From positions 1 to 64,000 of the forward strand of contig NZ_JALDYX010000022.1 in the NCBI RefSeq assembly GCF_024267675.1: DNA of 64,000 bases, in the 5' to 3' direction. A program made the position numbers and the translations under genes. This document shows, one piece after another, positions 51,924 to 60,234 of this stretch (the first letter of the stretch is position 1; each line of letters begins with the position of its first letter). The notes beneath the pieces were generated by a model. It saw only the letters and a list, made by a program, of their open reading frames with translations. It had not been told where the DNA came from and searched no databases. This DNA comes from Marinobacterium sedimentorum (lineage in GTDB: Bacteria; Pseudomonadota; Gammaproteobacteria; Pseudomonadales; Balneatricaceae).

Positions 51924-54680
51924 TTGAGTGAACAGAATTTGAAAGCATCGCTGTCGTTTACGGAACTGTTGGTGCGTATAGCCAAGGAATCGGCGCTGAT
52001 GCTAGTGCTGGGTGTCTGTCTCTACCTGATGATAGCGGTGCTGGGGTACGACGGCCGGGATCCGGGCTGGTCTCACCTGGGCTATCAGCCAGAGGTCAGG
52101 AACCTTGCCGGTACCGCCGGTGCCTGGGTGGCGGACTGGCTGTTTTCCTTCTTTGGTGTTGGCGCCTGGCTGGTGCCGATACTGCTCGCCTATCCGTCCC
52201 TGCGCTTTTTGCTGCGCCGCAAGATTAGCTTGCTCGATGGCATGCCGTACCTGATTCTGCGCACCAGTGGCGGCCTGATGTTCGTGGCCGGGCTCTGTGC
52301 GCTGGCATCGCTGCATCTATCAAACGAGGTATTTGAGTATCCCTTTACTGCCGGCGGTCTGATTGGTCAGGCATTGTCAGACTGGATCGTGTCCTGGTTC
52401 AGTGTGCTGGGCGGCTCTGTCGTGCTCTGGACCCTGATGCTGGTGGGGCTGACCTGTTATGTTGAAGTGTCGATCGGCCAGGCGCTGGATTGGGTTGGGC
52501 GCGGGTTGCTGAGCCTGCCCGCCCGGATTGCGTCCCTGGGGAGTTTGCGCGCGCGCCGTGTATCGCGTTCCGGTGCTCATACGCAGACGCCGGCCGCTGC
52601 GAAGCCGGCCGCTGCACCGGGCTATAGCAGCAGTGTATCCAGCGCGCGGGTTCGCACTGAGCCTTTACAGAGCACAGCAGCTCAGGGCTCGACATTCAGC
52701 GGTTTGACAGAAGAGCAGGCACCGCTGTTCCTGACGCCTGAATTTGCCGATGAAGATGCGCCCTCTCAGGCCCAGAGCCGTAGCAGTGAGACTGCAGCTG
52801 GCCGTCCCGTGCCCCGGCCTGAGCGTGTAGAACCGAGCTTCTCGTTCGAAGAAAACCCGGCTGCCAGGTCAGCGCCGCAAGATCCGCGCGACAGCGTGAG
52901 TCAGGACTACAGCGATTATGCTGATGCGCCTTTTGCTGTTGAACAGGCTATGCCGAACGCAACAGATGCCAGAGCCGTCGCGCCGGGGCCTGTCGCCGTA
53001 TCGCAAGTGCTGGATAGCGCAGTAGGCCGCATGGCGGCACCAAGTGGCGCTGCAGGGCAGGGAATGGACGAGGCGGTGCGCAAGGGTGTGCGCATAGTGC
53101 CACTGGCCGAGGCTCACAAGCCGATGCAGGACAGCGACCTGGGGCTTGATCATAATCAGGCCTCCACAGGTTTGCGTCCAGCGCGCCAGCAGGTGCCCTC
53201 GCTTGACCTGCTGGACCCGCCTGAATTGCATCAGGAGCAGGGTTACAGCGACGAACAGCTCGAAATGATGTCGCGCCTGCTGGAAGACAAGCTGAAGGAC
53301 TTCGGAGTGGTTGCCGAGGTGGTGGAAGTGAACCCGGGCCCGGTTATCACCCGTTTCGAATTGCAGCCGGCGCCAGGCGTCAAGGCCAGCAAGATCACCA
53401 ATCTGGCGAAGGATCTGGCCCGCTCCATGGCGGTGCTCAGCGTGCGGGTGGTGGAGGTCATTCCGGGCAAGTCGGTGGTGGGTATCGAGATACCGAATGA
53501 GTCCCGCCAGACAGTGCGCCTGAGTGAGGTTTTGAACTCCAAGCCCTATCGCGAGGCCGCATCGAAGCTGACGCTGGGGCTGGGGAACGACATCGCCGGT
53601 AATCCGGTGGTGGTGAACCTGGCCAAGATGCCCCATCTGCTGGTGGCCGGTACTACGGGGTCGGGCAAGTCGGTGGGCGTCAATGCCATGCTGCTCAGCC
53701 TGCTGTTCAAGGCCACGCCCGATGAAGTGCGCCTGATGATGGTCGACCCCAAGATGCTGGAGCTGTCGATCTATGAAGGTATCCCGCACCTGCTGACGCC
53801 GGTTATTACCGACATGAAGGAAGCCGCCGGTGGTCTGCGCTGGTGTGTGGCCGAAATGGAGCGGCGCTACAAGCTGATGGCCAAGATGGGGGTGCGTAAC
53901 CTGTCGGGCTTTAACGAGAAGCTGCTCAAGGCGCAGGAGCAGGGACAGCCGATCAAGGATCCGCTGTGGAATCCGGAACAGGAAGGTCTGCCGTTTGATA
54001 CCCCGGCGCCAGCGCTTGAAACGCTGCCGTACATAGTGGTGGTGATCGACGAGTTTGCCGACATGATGATGATCGTCGGCAAGAAGGTGGAAGAGCTGAT
54101 CGCACGTATCGCCCAGAAGGCACGTGCGGCGGGCATTCACCTGATCCTGGCGACACAGCGCCCGTCAGTGGATGTTATTACCGGTTTGATCAAGGCCAAC
54201 GTGCCGACGCGCATTGCCTTTCAGGTGTCCTCCAAAATCGATTCGCGCACCATCCTGGATCAGTCGGGTGCGGAAAATCTGCTGGGCAACGGCGACATGC
54301 TGTATCTGCCGGCGGGCGTCAGCGTGCCGAACCGCGTGCACGGTGCCTTTGTCAGCGATGAGGAAGTGCACCGCATCGTGGATGCCTGGAAACTCTACGG
54401 TGCGCCCGCCTATATAGACGACATTCTGAGCGATCCATCGGAAGGCGGCGCACCTTCTGCCGGCATGTTCGATGATGAGCAGGATGCGCTCTACGACGAA
54501 GCCGTAGCTTTTGTACTGGAGAGTCGCAAGGCATCGATTTCGAGTGTGCAGCGCAAGCTCAAGATTGGTTACAACCGCGCCGCCCGAATGATTGAAACCA
54601 TGGAAGCTGCTGGCGTAGTTACGTCGGCAGGCAGCAATGGTCAGCGCGAAGTACTCGCGCCACCGCCACCGAGAGATTGA
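51924..54680 (+). CDS. ftsK: DNA translocase FtsK
   Basis: The start is uncertain. TTG at 51924 has AAGGG about eight bases upstream and gives 918 residues; an ATG at 51873 is in frame but lacks a site. An N-terminal domain with four to five membrane helices (about 10-180) is followed by a Pro/Ala/Gln-rich linker (about 200-430). The motor has Walker A GTTGSGKSVGVNAM and Walker B YIVVVIDEFADMMM, and a C-terminal winged-helix gamma domain (about 850-910) reads KOPS. It pumps chromosome ends at the septum and activates XerCD. Confidence 0.95.
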   Translation: MSEQNLKASLSFTELLVRIAKESALMLVLGVCLYLMIAVLGYDGRDPGWSHLGYQPEVRNLAGTAGAWVADWLFSFFGVGAWLVPILLAYPSLRFLLRRKISLLDGMPYLILRTSGGLMFVAGLCALASLHLSNEVFEYPFTAGGLIGQALSDWIVSWFSVLGGSVVLWTLMLVGLTCYVEVSIGQALDWVGRGLLSLPARIASLGSLRARRVSRSGAHTQTPAAAKPAAAPGYSSSVSSARVRTEPLQSTAAQGSTFSGLTEEQAPLFLTPEFADEDAPSQAQSRSSETAAGRPVPRPERVEPSFSFEENPAARSAPQDPRDSVSQDYSDYADAPFAVEQAMPNATDARAVAPGPVAVSQVLDSAVGRMAAPSGAAGQGMDEAVRKGVRIVPLAEAHKPMQDSDLGLDHNQASTGLRPARQQVPSLDLLDPPELHQEQGYSDEQLEMMSRLLEDKLKDFGVVAEVVEVNPGPVITRFELQPAPGVKASKITNLAKDLARSMAVLSVRVVEVIPGKSVVGIEIPNESRQTVRLSEVLNSKPYREAASKLTLGLGNDIAGNPVVVNLAKMPHLLVAGTTGSGKSVGVNAMLLSLLFKATPDEVRLMMVDPKMLELSIYEGIPHLLTPVITDMKEAAGGLRWCVAEMERRYKLMAKMGVRNLSGFNEKLLKAQEQGQPIKDPLWNPEQEGLPFDTPAPALETLPYIVVVIDEFADMMMIVGKKVEELIARIAQKARAAGIHLILATQRPSVDVITGLIKANVPTRIAFQVSSKIDSRTILDQSGAENLLGNGDMLYLPAGVSVPNRVHGAFVSDEEVHRIVDAWKLYGAPAYIDDILSDPSEGGAPSAGMFDDEQDALYDEAVAFVLESRKASISSVQRKLKIGYNRAARMIETMEAAGVVTSAGSNGQREVLAPPPPRD

Positions 54681-54682
54681 TT

Positions 54683-55318
54683 ATGAAACAGTTAGTTGCT
54701 GTTGGTTTTGCAGGTCTTTTGTCGTTATTTTCGGCGCCGCTCTGGGCGCTGGAGGCGGATGTGCGCTTGCAGCAGATGTTGCAGGGCTACGATACCTTCA
54801 GTTCCGAATTCGAGCAGTTTTCAGTGACGGACAATGGTCAGCGCACCGAGGCGACCAACGGCACTCTGCTGCTGCGCAAGCCCAACCTGTTCCGCTGGAC
54901 CAGCGAAGAGCCGTTCCCCCAGGTGATCGTCAACGATGGTACCTACCTGTGGATTTACGACCCCGATCTGATGCAGGTTACGCGCAAGCCCTTTGATGCC
55001 AATGGCAACAGCGCGCCGGCCCTGATTCTGAATGGCCAGATCGACCGCCTGGGCGAGGATTTCACTATCAGGCTGGTGAATGAGTCCGGCAGCGAGGCGC
55101 TGTTTGAACTGCTGCCACGCAACGAGCAGAGCACCTTTACCCGCATCCGTCTGCTGTTTGTCGAAGATCAGATTGGTCAGCTCATGCTGGAAGACTCGCT
55201 GGGTCAGCGCACCACCATCCAGTTTCACAACCAGCAGCAGAACCCGTCTCTGGGCGCTGACCTGTTCAGCTTTGATGTGCCCGACGGCGCAGACCTGATA
55301 CTCGATCCGGGTGCCTGA
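54683..55318 (+). CDS. lolA: Outer-membrane lipoprotein carrier LolA
   Basis: The ATG at 54683 gives 211 residues beginning with a signal peptide (MKQLVAVGFAGLLSLFSAPLWA). The mature LolA fold includes NGTLLLRKPNLFRWTSEEPFPQVIVNDGTYLWIYDPDLMQVTRKP (about residues 52-96). It ferries lipoproteins across the periplasm. It starts two bases after the ftsK stop, and its own stop overlaps the rarA start. Confidence 0.95.
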   Translation: MKQLVAVGFAGLLSLFSAPLWALEADVRLQQMLQGYDTFSSEFEQFSVTDNGQRTEATNGTLLLRKPNLFRWTSEEPFPQVIVNDGTYLWIYDPDLMQVTRKPFDANGNSAPALILNGQIDRLGEDFTIRLVNESGSEALFELLPRNEQSTFTRIRLLFVEDQIGQLMLEDSLGQRTTIQFHNQQQNPSLGADLFSFDVPDGADLILDPGA

Positions 55319-56664
55319 TGGACGATCTGTTTGCCGATGACACCCCAGGTTATGAGCCGCTTGCAGCCCGTATCCGCCCCCGCAACCTTGATGAATACGC
55401 CGGCCAGCAGCATCTGCTGGCACCTGGCAAGCCTCTGCGTCTGGCGCTGGAGCAGGGTGTCGCTCATTCGATGATCTTCTGGGGGCCGCCTGGTGTCGGC
55501 AAAACGACCCTGGCGCGGCTTATGGCGCGGCAGATTGATGCCCACTTTCTGACGCTGTCGGCAGTGCTTTCGGGGGTCAAGGATATCCGTGCGGCCATCG
55601 AGGAAGCCCGTGCCTACAAGGCCCAGTCGGGACGCAAGAGCATCCTCTTTGTGGATGAGGTGCACCGCTTTAACAAGTCACAGCAGGATGCCTTTCTGCC
55701 CTATATCGAGGATGGCACCGTCATCTTTGTTGGCGCCACCACCGAGAATCCGTCGTTCGAACTCAATAACGCACTGCTGTCCCGCGCCCGTGTCTATCTG
55801 CTGCGCAGCCTGGAAACAGCGGACTTGCTGGGCCTGTTGCACCATGCGCTCAAGGATAGCGAGCGTGGTCTGGGACAGCGGCGCCTTGATGTCGCCGAAG
55901 GCGTGCTGCAGCAGATTGCCGTGGCGGCCGATGGTGATGCGCGGCGGGCACTGAACCTGCTGGAAATTGCCACAGACCTGGCCCAGCCTGACGGCGACGT
56001 TGAGCGCATTGATGAGTCGGTCATGACGGAGGTGCTCGGTGCCGGCGGGCGTCGCTTCGACAAGCAGGGTGATCTGTTCTACGACATGATTTCGGCGTTT
56101 CACAAGTCGGTACGCGGCTCATCGCCCGACGGTGCGCTCTACTGGTATTGCCGCATGCTCGATGGCGGCTGTGACCCGCTGTATGTGGCGCGCCGTCTGG
56201 TGGCCATTGCCTCTGAAGACATCGGTAATGCTGACCCCAGAGCCATGCAGGTCGCGCTGTCCGCCTGGGATGCCTTCGAGCGGGTGGGGCCGGCGGAAGG
56301 CGAACGGGCTATCGCCCAGGCTGCGATCTACTGCGCCTGTGCGCCCAAGAGCAATGCGGTCTACCGTGCTTTTAATCAATGCCGGGCCGATGTTGCCGCC
56401 GATGCCAGCCTTGAGGTGCCGGTACACCTGCGCAATGCGCCGACCAAACTAATGAAAGAGCTGGGCTATGGCGACGAGTATCGCTATGCGCACGATGAAG
56501 ACGGAGCCTACGCAGCGGGAGAAGTTTACCTGCCGGAGTCGATTGCTGATCGGCGCTACTATGAGCCGAGTCGGCGGGGGCTGGAGCAAAAGATTGCCGA
56601 CAAGCTGGATCATCTGGCCAGCCTCGATGCCCGCAGCGCCCGACGCCGCTATGCGCCCGAATAA
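55318..56664 (+). CDS. rarA: Replication-associated recombination protein RarA (MgsA)
   Basis: This 448-residue AAA+ protein has MRPxxLDEYxGQxHLL-type residues at the N-terminus, Walker A GPPGVGKTT (about 56-64), Walker B ILFVDEVHRF (about 109-118), sensor GATTENPSFE and the C-terminal tetramerisation part ending with YLPESIADRRYYEPSRRGLE. It acts at stalled forks. The start overlaps the lolA stop (TGATG). Confidence 0.96.
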   Translation: MDDLFADDTPGYEPLAARIRPRNLDEYAGQQHLLAPGKPLRLALEQGVAHSMIFWGPPGVGKTTLARLMARQIDAHFLTLSAVLSGVKDIRAAIEEARAYKAQSGRKSILFVDEVHRFNKSQQDAFLPYIEDGTVIFVGATTENPSFELNNALLSRARVYLLRSLETADLLGLLHHALKDSERGLGQRRLDVAEGVLQQIAVAADGDARRALNLLEIATDLAQPDGDVERIDESVMTEVLGAGGRRFDKQGDLFYDMISAFHKSVRGSSPDGALYWYCRMLDGGCDPLYVARRLVAIASEDIGNADPRAMQVALSAWDAFERVGPAEGERAIAQAAIYCACAPKSNAVYRAFNQCRADVAADASLEVPVHLRNAPTKLMKELGYGDEYRYAHDEDGAYAAGEVYLPESIADRRYYEPSRRGLEQKIADKLDHLASLDARSARRRYAPE

Positions 56665-56749
56665 TTTCACCCGCATTATTTCAACTGCAGCGATAGCGTT
56701 GCTGTCGGTCTGAGCTGAATTGAATGCCCGCGAGACATAAGGATGATTC

Positions 56750-57121
56750 ATGCTGCACTTGTTAGCGATTGCCACTGGGGGCGCCCTGGGTGCGCTGGGG
56801 CGTTACTGGATCAGTGGCCTGCTCAACAATGCCAATGGCCGCTTTCCGCTGGGCACCCTGACGTGTAACGTCGCGGGCTCTCTGCTGATGGGCGCGCTCT
56901 TCGTGCTGGTGCTCGAAAAGGCACGCCTGAGTCCTGAGTTACGCCCCCTGCTGATGGTCGGCTTTCTCGGTGCTTTCACCACCTTCTCCACCTTCGCGCT
57001 GGAATCGGTGGTGATGCTGCAGGAGGGGCATGTCATGTCCGCTTTAATCTATGTATCATTGAGCGTTATTCTGTGCCTTGCCGCCCTTTATGTCGGCATG
57101 TCGCTAACCCGTCTGCTGTGA
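56750..57121 (+). CDS. crcB: Fluoride exporter CrcB/Fluc
   Basis: This 123-residue protein has four hydrophobic helices. The Fluc signatures GGALGALGRYWISG (about residues 10-23), GTLTCNVAGSLLMGAL and GFLGAFTTFSTFALE (about 73-87) are present. Dimers form a fluoride channel. It lies between rarA and serS. No fluoride riboswitch was seen in the 85 bases upstream. Confidence 0.96.
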   Translation: MLHLLAIATGGALGALGRYWISGLLNNANGRFPLGTLTCNVAGSLLMGALFVLVLEKARLSPELRPLLMVGFLGAFTTFSTFALESVVMLQEGHVMSALIYVSLSVILCLAALYVGMSLTRLL

Positions 57122-57144
57122 TTTAAAAGGTGCTTTGAGAACCC

Positions 57145-58419
57145 ATGCTAGACCCTAAATACGTCCGCTCTAATCCAGAAGAAGTCGCACAGCTGTTAAA
57201 GAAAAAGGGCTTCGACTTTCCCGTCGAGCGCTTTAGCGAACTGGAACAGCAGCGCAAGGAAGTGCAGGTCATCACCGAAAACCTGCAAAATGAACGTAAC
57301 AGCCGTTCCAAGCAGATCGGTAAGGCCATGGCCGCCAAGGAAGATGTAGCGCCGCTCAAGGCTGAAGTTAAGGCTCTGGGCGAGCAGCTGGACGCGGCCA
57401 AGGTTAACCTGGCTGATCTGCAGGCCGCGCTCGACGATCTGCTGCTGGGGGTGCCCAACCTGCCGGATGCGAGCGTACCCGAAGGGCTGAGCGAAGATGA
57501 TAACGTTGAGGTGCGTCGCTGGGGCCAGCCGCGCACCTTTGACTTCACGCCAAAGGATCACATTGATCTGGGTGAGCAGCACGGCGAGCTGGATTTTGAA
57601 ACCGCCGCCAAGCTGACCGGCGCACGCTTTGCCGTCATGAAGGGCAAGATTGCCCGCATGCACCGTGCACTGATTCAGCTGATGCTGGATACCCATACCG
57701 GCGAGCACGGTTACACCGAAGTCTATGTACCCTTCATGGTCAATGCGGATTCCCTCTATGGCACCGGGCAGCTGCCCAAGTTCGAGGCGGATCTGTTCAA
57801 GGTTCCCTTCGGCGATCGTGACTACTACCTGATCCCGACCTCTGAAGTGCCGGTGACCAACCTGGTGCGGGACGAAATCGTGCCGGCGGAGCAGATGCCG
57901 CTGCGCTTTACCTGCCATACGCCCTGTTTCCGTTCGGAAGCGGGCGCCTCCGGCAAGGATACCCGTGGCCTGATCCGTCAGCACCAGTTCGAAAAGGTCG
58001 AGTTGCTGCAGCTGGTCGAACCGTCCAAGTCCTGGGATGCGCTGGAGGAATTGACCGGCCATGCCGAGAAAATTCTGCAGATGCTGAACCTGCCGTACCG
58101 CGTGATTACGCTCTGTGGCGGCGATCTGGGCTTTGGTGCGGCCAAAACCTACGATATTGAAGTCTGGGTGCCGGGGCAGGACAAGTACCGTGAAATCTCC
58201 TCGTGCTCCAACATGCTGGACTTCCAGGCGCGGCGCATGAAAGCGCGCTGGCGCAACCCCGAAACCGGCAAGCCGGAGCTGCTGCATACGCTTAACGGCT
58301 CGGGCCTGGCGGTCGGTCGCACCCTGCTGGCGGTGCTGGAAAACTACCAGCGCGCCGATGGCAGCATTGAGGTGCCTGAGGTACTGCGTCCCTATATGGG
58401 CGGTGTTACCGAAATATAA
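57145..58419 (+). CDS. serS: Seryl-tRNA synthetase
   Basis: This 424-residue class II synthetase has an N-terminal antiparallel coiled-coil arm (about 30-100). Motif 2 is in RFTCHTPCFRSEAGASGKDTRGLIRQHQFEKVE (about 252-284) and motif 3 is GSGLAVGRTLLAVLENYQ (about 388-405). It charges tRNA-Ser and tRNA-Sec. A hairpin and T-run follow at 58428. Confidence 0.97.
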   Translation: MLDPKYVRSNPEEVAQLLKKKGFDFPVERFSELEQQRKEVQVITENLQNERNSRSKQIGKAMAAKEDVAPLKAEVKALGEQLDAAKVNLADLQAALDDLLLGVPNLPDASVPEGLSEDDNVEVRRWGQPRTFDFTPKDHIDLGEQHGELDFETAAKLTGARFAVMKGKIARMHRALIQLMLDTHTGEHGYTEVYVPFMVNADSLYGTGQLPKFEADLFKVPFGDRDYYLIPTSEVPVTNLVRDEIVPAEQMPLRFTCHTPCFRSEAGASGKDTRGLIRQHQFEKVELLQLVEPSKSWDALEELTGHAEKILQMLNLPYRVITLCGGDLGFGAAKTYDIEVWVPGQDKYREISSCSNMLDFQARRMKARWRNPETGKPELLHTLNGSGLAVGRTLLAVLENYQRADGSIEVPEVLRPYMGGVTEI

Positions 58420-58427
58420 AGGCACGC

Positions 58428-58473
58428 GACGCGCCACAACGATCTGTTGTGGCGCGTCCGCGGCTGTTTTTTC
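58428..58473 (+). terminator. Terminator after serS
   Basis: A perfect 13-bp stem, GACGCGCCACAAC with its complement, has loop GATCT (58428-58458). Nine bases further on is a run of six T. The gap makes it an imperfect intrinsic terminator. Confidence 0.6.
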
Positions 58474-58519
58474 CCGCTTTGCACTGTCTCCCGCCTGAAT
58501 CGAATTCGAAGAGCCCGTT

Positions 58520-59749
58520 ATGAAACCACGCTATGACATCCTGATCGTCGGCGGCGGCATGGTCGGTGCGACCCTGGCCTGTGCGCTGGGCAACAGCGGC
58601 TTGTCGGTCGCCCTGATCGAGCATGATTTTGCGGCGCCGTTTGAGCCTGGGCAGCCGTATGACCTGCGGGTGTCGGCCCTGAGCGCGGCCTCACGCAACA
58701 TCTTGCAGACCCTGGGCGTCTGGGAGGGGATCAGCAGCCGGCGTCTGTGTCCGTACCGGCGCATGAAGGTGTGGGAAGCGGATGAAGTGCGAGCGGCTAC
58801 CGAATTCAATAGCGACGAGATCGGTTGCAGCGAGCTGGGGCATATCGTTGAAAATCGCGTGGTGCAACTGGCCCTGCTGGAGCGTGTGCGCAGCTTTGCC
58901 AATATTGATCTTATCTGTCCGGCCCGTACCGAGCATATTGAATACGCGCCTGGCAGCAGTCTGGTGCGGCTTGCCGATGGGCGCGAAGTTCTTGGTCGCC
59001 TGCTGGTGGCGGCGGACGGTGGACAATCCCGCGTGCGGCAGGCCGCCGGTATCGGTGTGACGCAGTGGGACTACGATCAGCACGCGCTGGTCGCCAGTGT
59101 ACAGACAGGCTATGGCCAGCAGGACATCACCTGGCAGCAGTTTACCCCAACCGGGCCCCTGGCTTTTCTGCCGCTGGGGGGTAATCACGCCTCACTGGTC
59201 TGGTATGGCAAACCCGATACGCTCAAAGCCCTCATGGCGCTGGACGATGCTGCGTTTTTGCAGCAGGTCGAGCGCACTTTTCCGGCGTGTCTCGGGCAGA
59301 TCGATAAGCTGTTTGCACGCGGCTCTTTCCCGCTGCGACGTCAGCATGCCCAGCGCTATGTCGGTGAGGGTGTCGTCCTTGTAGGTGATGCGGCTCACAT
59401 GATCCATCCGCTGGCCGGGCAGGGTGTCAATATCGGTCTGCTGGATGCGGCGGCGTTGGCCGAGGTGATCGTCCAGGCGCAGTCTTGCGGCGAGCCCTTT
59501 GGTGCCGTACAGGTGCTGGCGCGCTACGAGGATGCACGAAGGCAGCACAATCTGATGATGATGCAGCTGATGGATTCGTTTTACCGGGTGTTCAGCAACC
59601 GCAATCTGCCATTAAAGCTGCTGCGCAATCTGGGCCTGGGGCTGGCGCAGCGGCTGGCCCCTGCCAAGCGCAAGGTCATCCGCATGGCCATGGGGCTGGA
59701 AGGTGACTTGCCGGCACTGGCGCGGGGTGAGGCGATCATTCGGGAATAG
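58520..59749 (+). CDS. UbiH/UbiI-family FAD-dependent hydroxylase
   Basis: This 409-residue flavoprotein monooxygenase has the N-terminal FAD motif IVGGGMVGATLACALG (about residues 8-23), the LRVSALSAASRNIL stretch (about 50-63), ADGGQSRVRQAAGI (about 168-181) and the closing GDAAHMIHPLAGQGVNIGLLDAAAL (about 291-315). Members hydroxylate the ubiquinone ring at different positions (UbiH, UbiI, UbiF). Which position this one modifies cannot be decided from sequence reading. It is alone after serS. Confidence 0.92.
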   Translation: MKPRYDILIVGGGMVGATLACALGNSGLSVALIEHDFAAPFEPGQPYDLRVSALSAASRNILQTLGVWEGISSRRLCPYRRMKVWEADEVRAATEFNSDEIGCSELGHIVENRVVQLALLERVRSFANIDLICPARTEHIEYAPGSSLVRLADGREVLGRLLVAADGGQSRVRQAAGIGVTQWDYDQHALVASVQTGYGQQDITWQQFTPTGPLAFLPLGGNHASLVWYGKPDTLKALMALDDAAFLQQVERTFPACLGQIDKLFARGSFPLRRQHAQRYVGEGVVLVGDAAHMIHPLAGQGVNIGLLDAAALAEVIVQAQSCGEPFGAVQVLARYEDARRQHNLMMMQLMDSFYRVFSNRNLPLKLLRNLGLGLAQRLAPAKRKVIRMAMGLEGDLPALARGEAIIRE

Positions 59750-59760
59750 TAGCGAGCCAG

Positions 59761-59849
59761 GGATGGCGGACGTCCTGTAAATGCAGGAGCGCATTTCAAG
59801 GAATTGCCAGGAACCCTTCATCCTGAACATAAACCCTGCTCAGGTACAT
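59761..59849. repeat. Direct repeat copy 1
   Basis: This 89-bp copy matches 60036-60113 over its whole length except for about 11 extra bases in the middle. The ends GGATGGCGGA and CATCCTGAACATAAACCCTG are nearly identical in both. It contains the small hairpin TCCTG-TAAATG-CAGGA. Confidence 0.9.
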
Positions 59850-59953
59850 AAGCTACATGGGTGTAGTGAATGCAGCTTCTGCAGGAGCAATAAGCTGCCC
59901 GTGTACCCGCAGGATCTTAAGGATATCTTTGCGTAACCTGAGCCGCGCCGTTC

Positions 59954-60022
59954 CTCGGCTTGGGCATCCTGCGTAGCTCTACCTCCTACATCCTTGTAGT
60001 CGTGTGCATCCATGCACCCACG
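59954..60022 (+). repeat. Copy B of a dispersed hairpin repeat
   Basis: Positions 59954-60008 align to the reverse complement of 29351-29402 at about 78% identity with no gap. The stem CTACA/TGTAG replaces CTGCA/TGCAG of copy A. A second hairpin, GTGCA-TCCA-TGCAC, follows at 60004-60017. Confidence 0.65.
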
Positions 60023-60035
60023 GTATCACCGCCAA

Positions 60036-60113
60036 GGATGGCGGAAGTCCTGTAAATGCAGGAGCGTTTTACAGGAACCGTTCATCCTGAACATAAACCC
60101 TGCTCAGGTACAT
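60036..60113. repeat. Direct repeat copy 2
   Basis: This 78-bp copy pairs with 59761-59849. Its start, CAAGGATG, can pair with CATCCTTG at 59989-59996, giving a larger possible stem that encloses the GTGCA hairpin. Confidence 0.9.
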
Positions 60114-60147
60114 CCTGTACCCGCAGGATAAATACGTCCCTGTATAA

Positions 60148-60174
60148 AAAAAGGGCTACCCGAGGGTAGCCCTA
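60148..60174 (-). terminator. Terminator of the phasin gene
   Basis: AGGGCTACCC pairs with GGGTAGCCCT across a two-base loop. On the minus strand it is followed by seven T. It lies about 60 bases after the phasin stop. Confidence 0.9.
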
Positions 60175-60234
60175 AAAAGGTCTGGCTGGGCCAGACCCGA
60201 GTGGTTGAGGACGTGGATCCCCAGAGAACACGGT

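Larger units (their letters stand above)
59750..60234. other. Repeat-rich intergenic mosaic between ubi gene and phasin
   Basis: No gene was found in these 485 bases. They contain two direct repeat copies (59761-59849, 60036-60113), a repeat related to 29351-29402 (59954-60008) and a string of short hairpins. The hairpins include CTACA-TGGG-TGTAG (59853-59866), TGCAG-CTT-CTGCA (59871-59883), CTACA-TCCT-TGTAG (59986-59999) and GTGCA-TCCA-TGCAC (60004-60017). The phasin terminator closes the right side. Confidence 0.75.

Noticed and set aside
56665..56749. Possible fluoride riboswitch before crcB.
   Set aside because: The conserved GGNGAUGG and pseudoknot elements are absent in the 85-base gap.
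59750..60180. The repeated short hairpins as a CRISPR array.
   Set aside because: Repeat units differ in length and spacing, there are no uniform spacers, and no cas genes are present.
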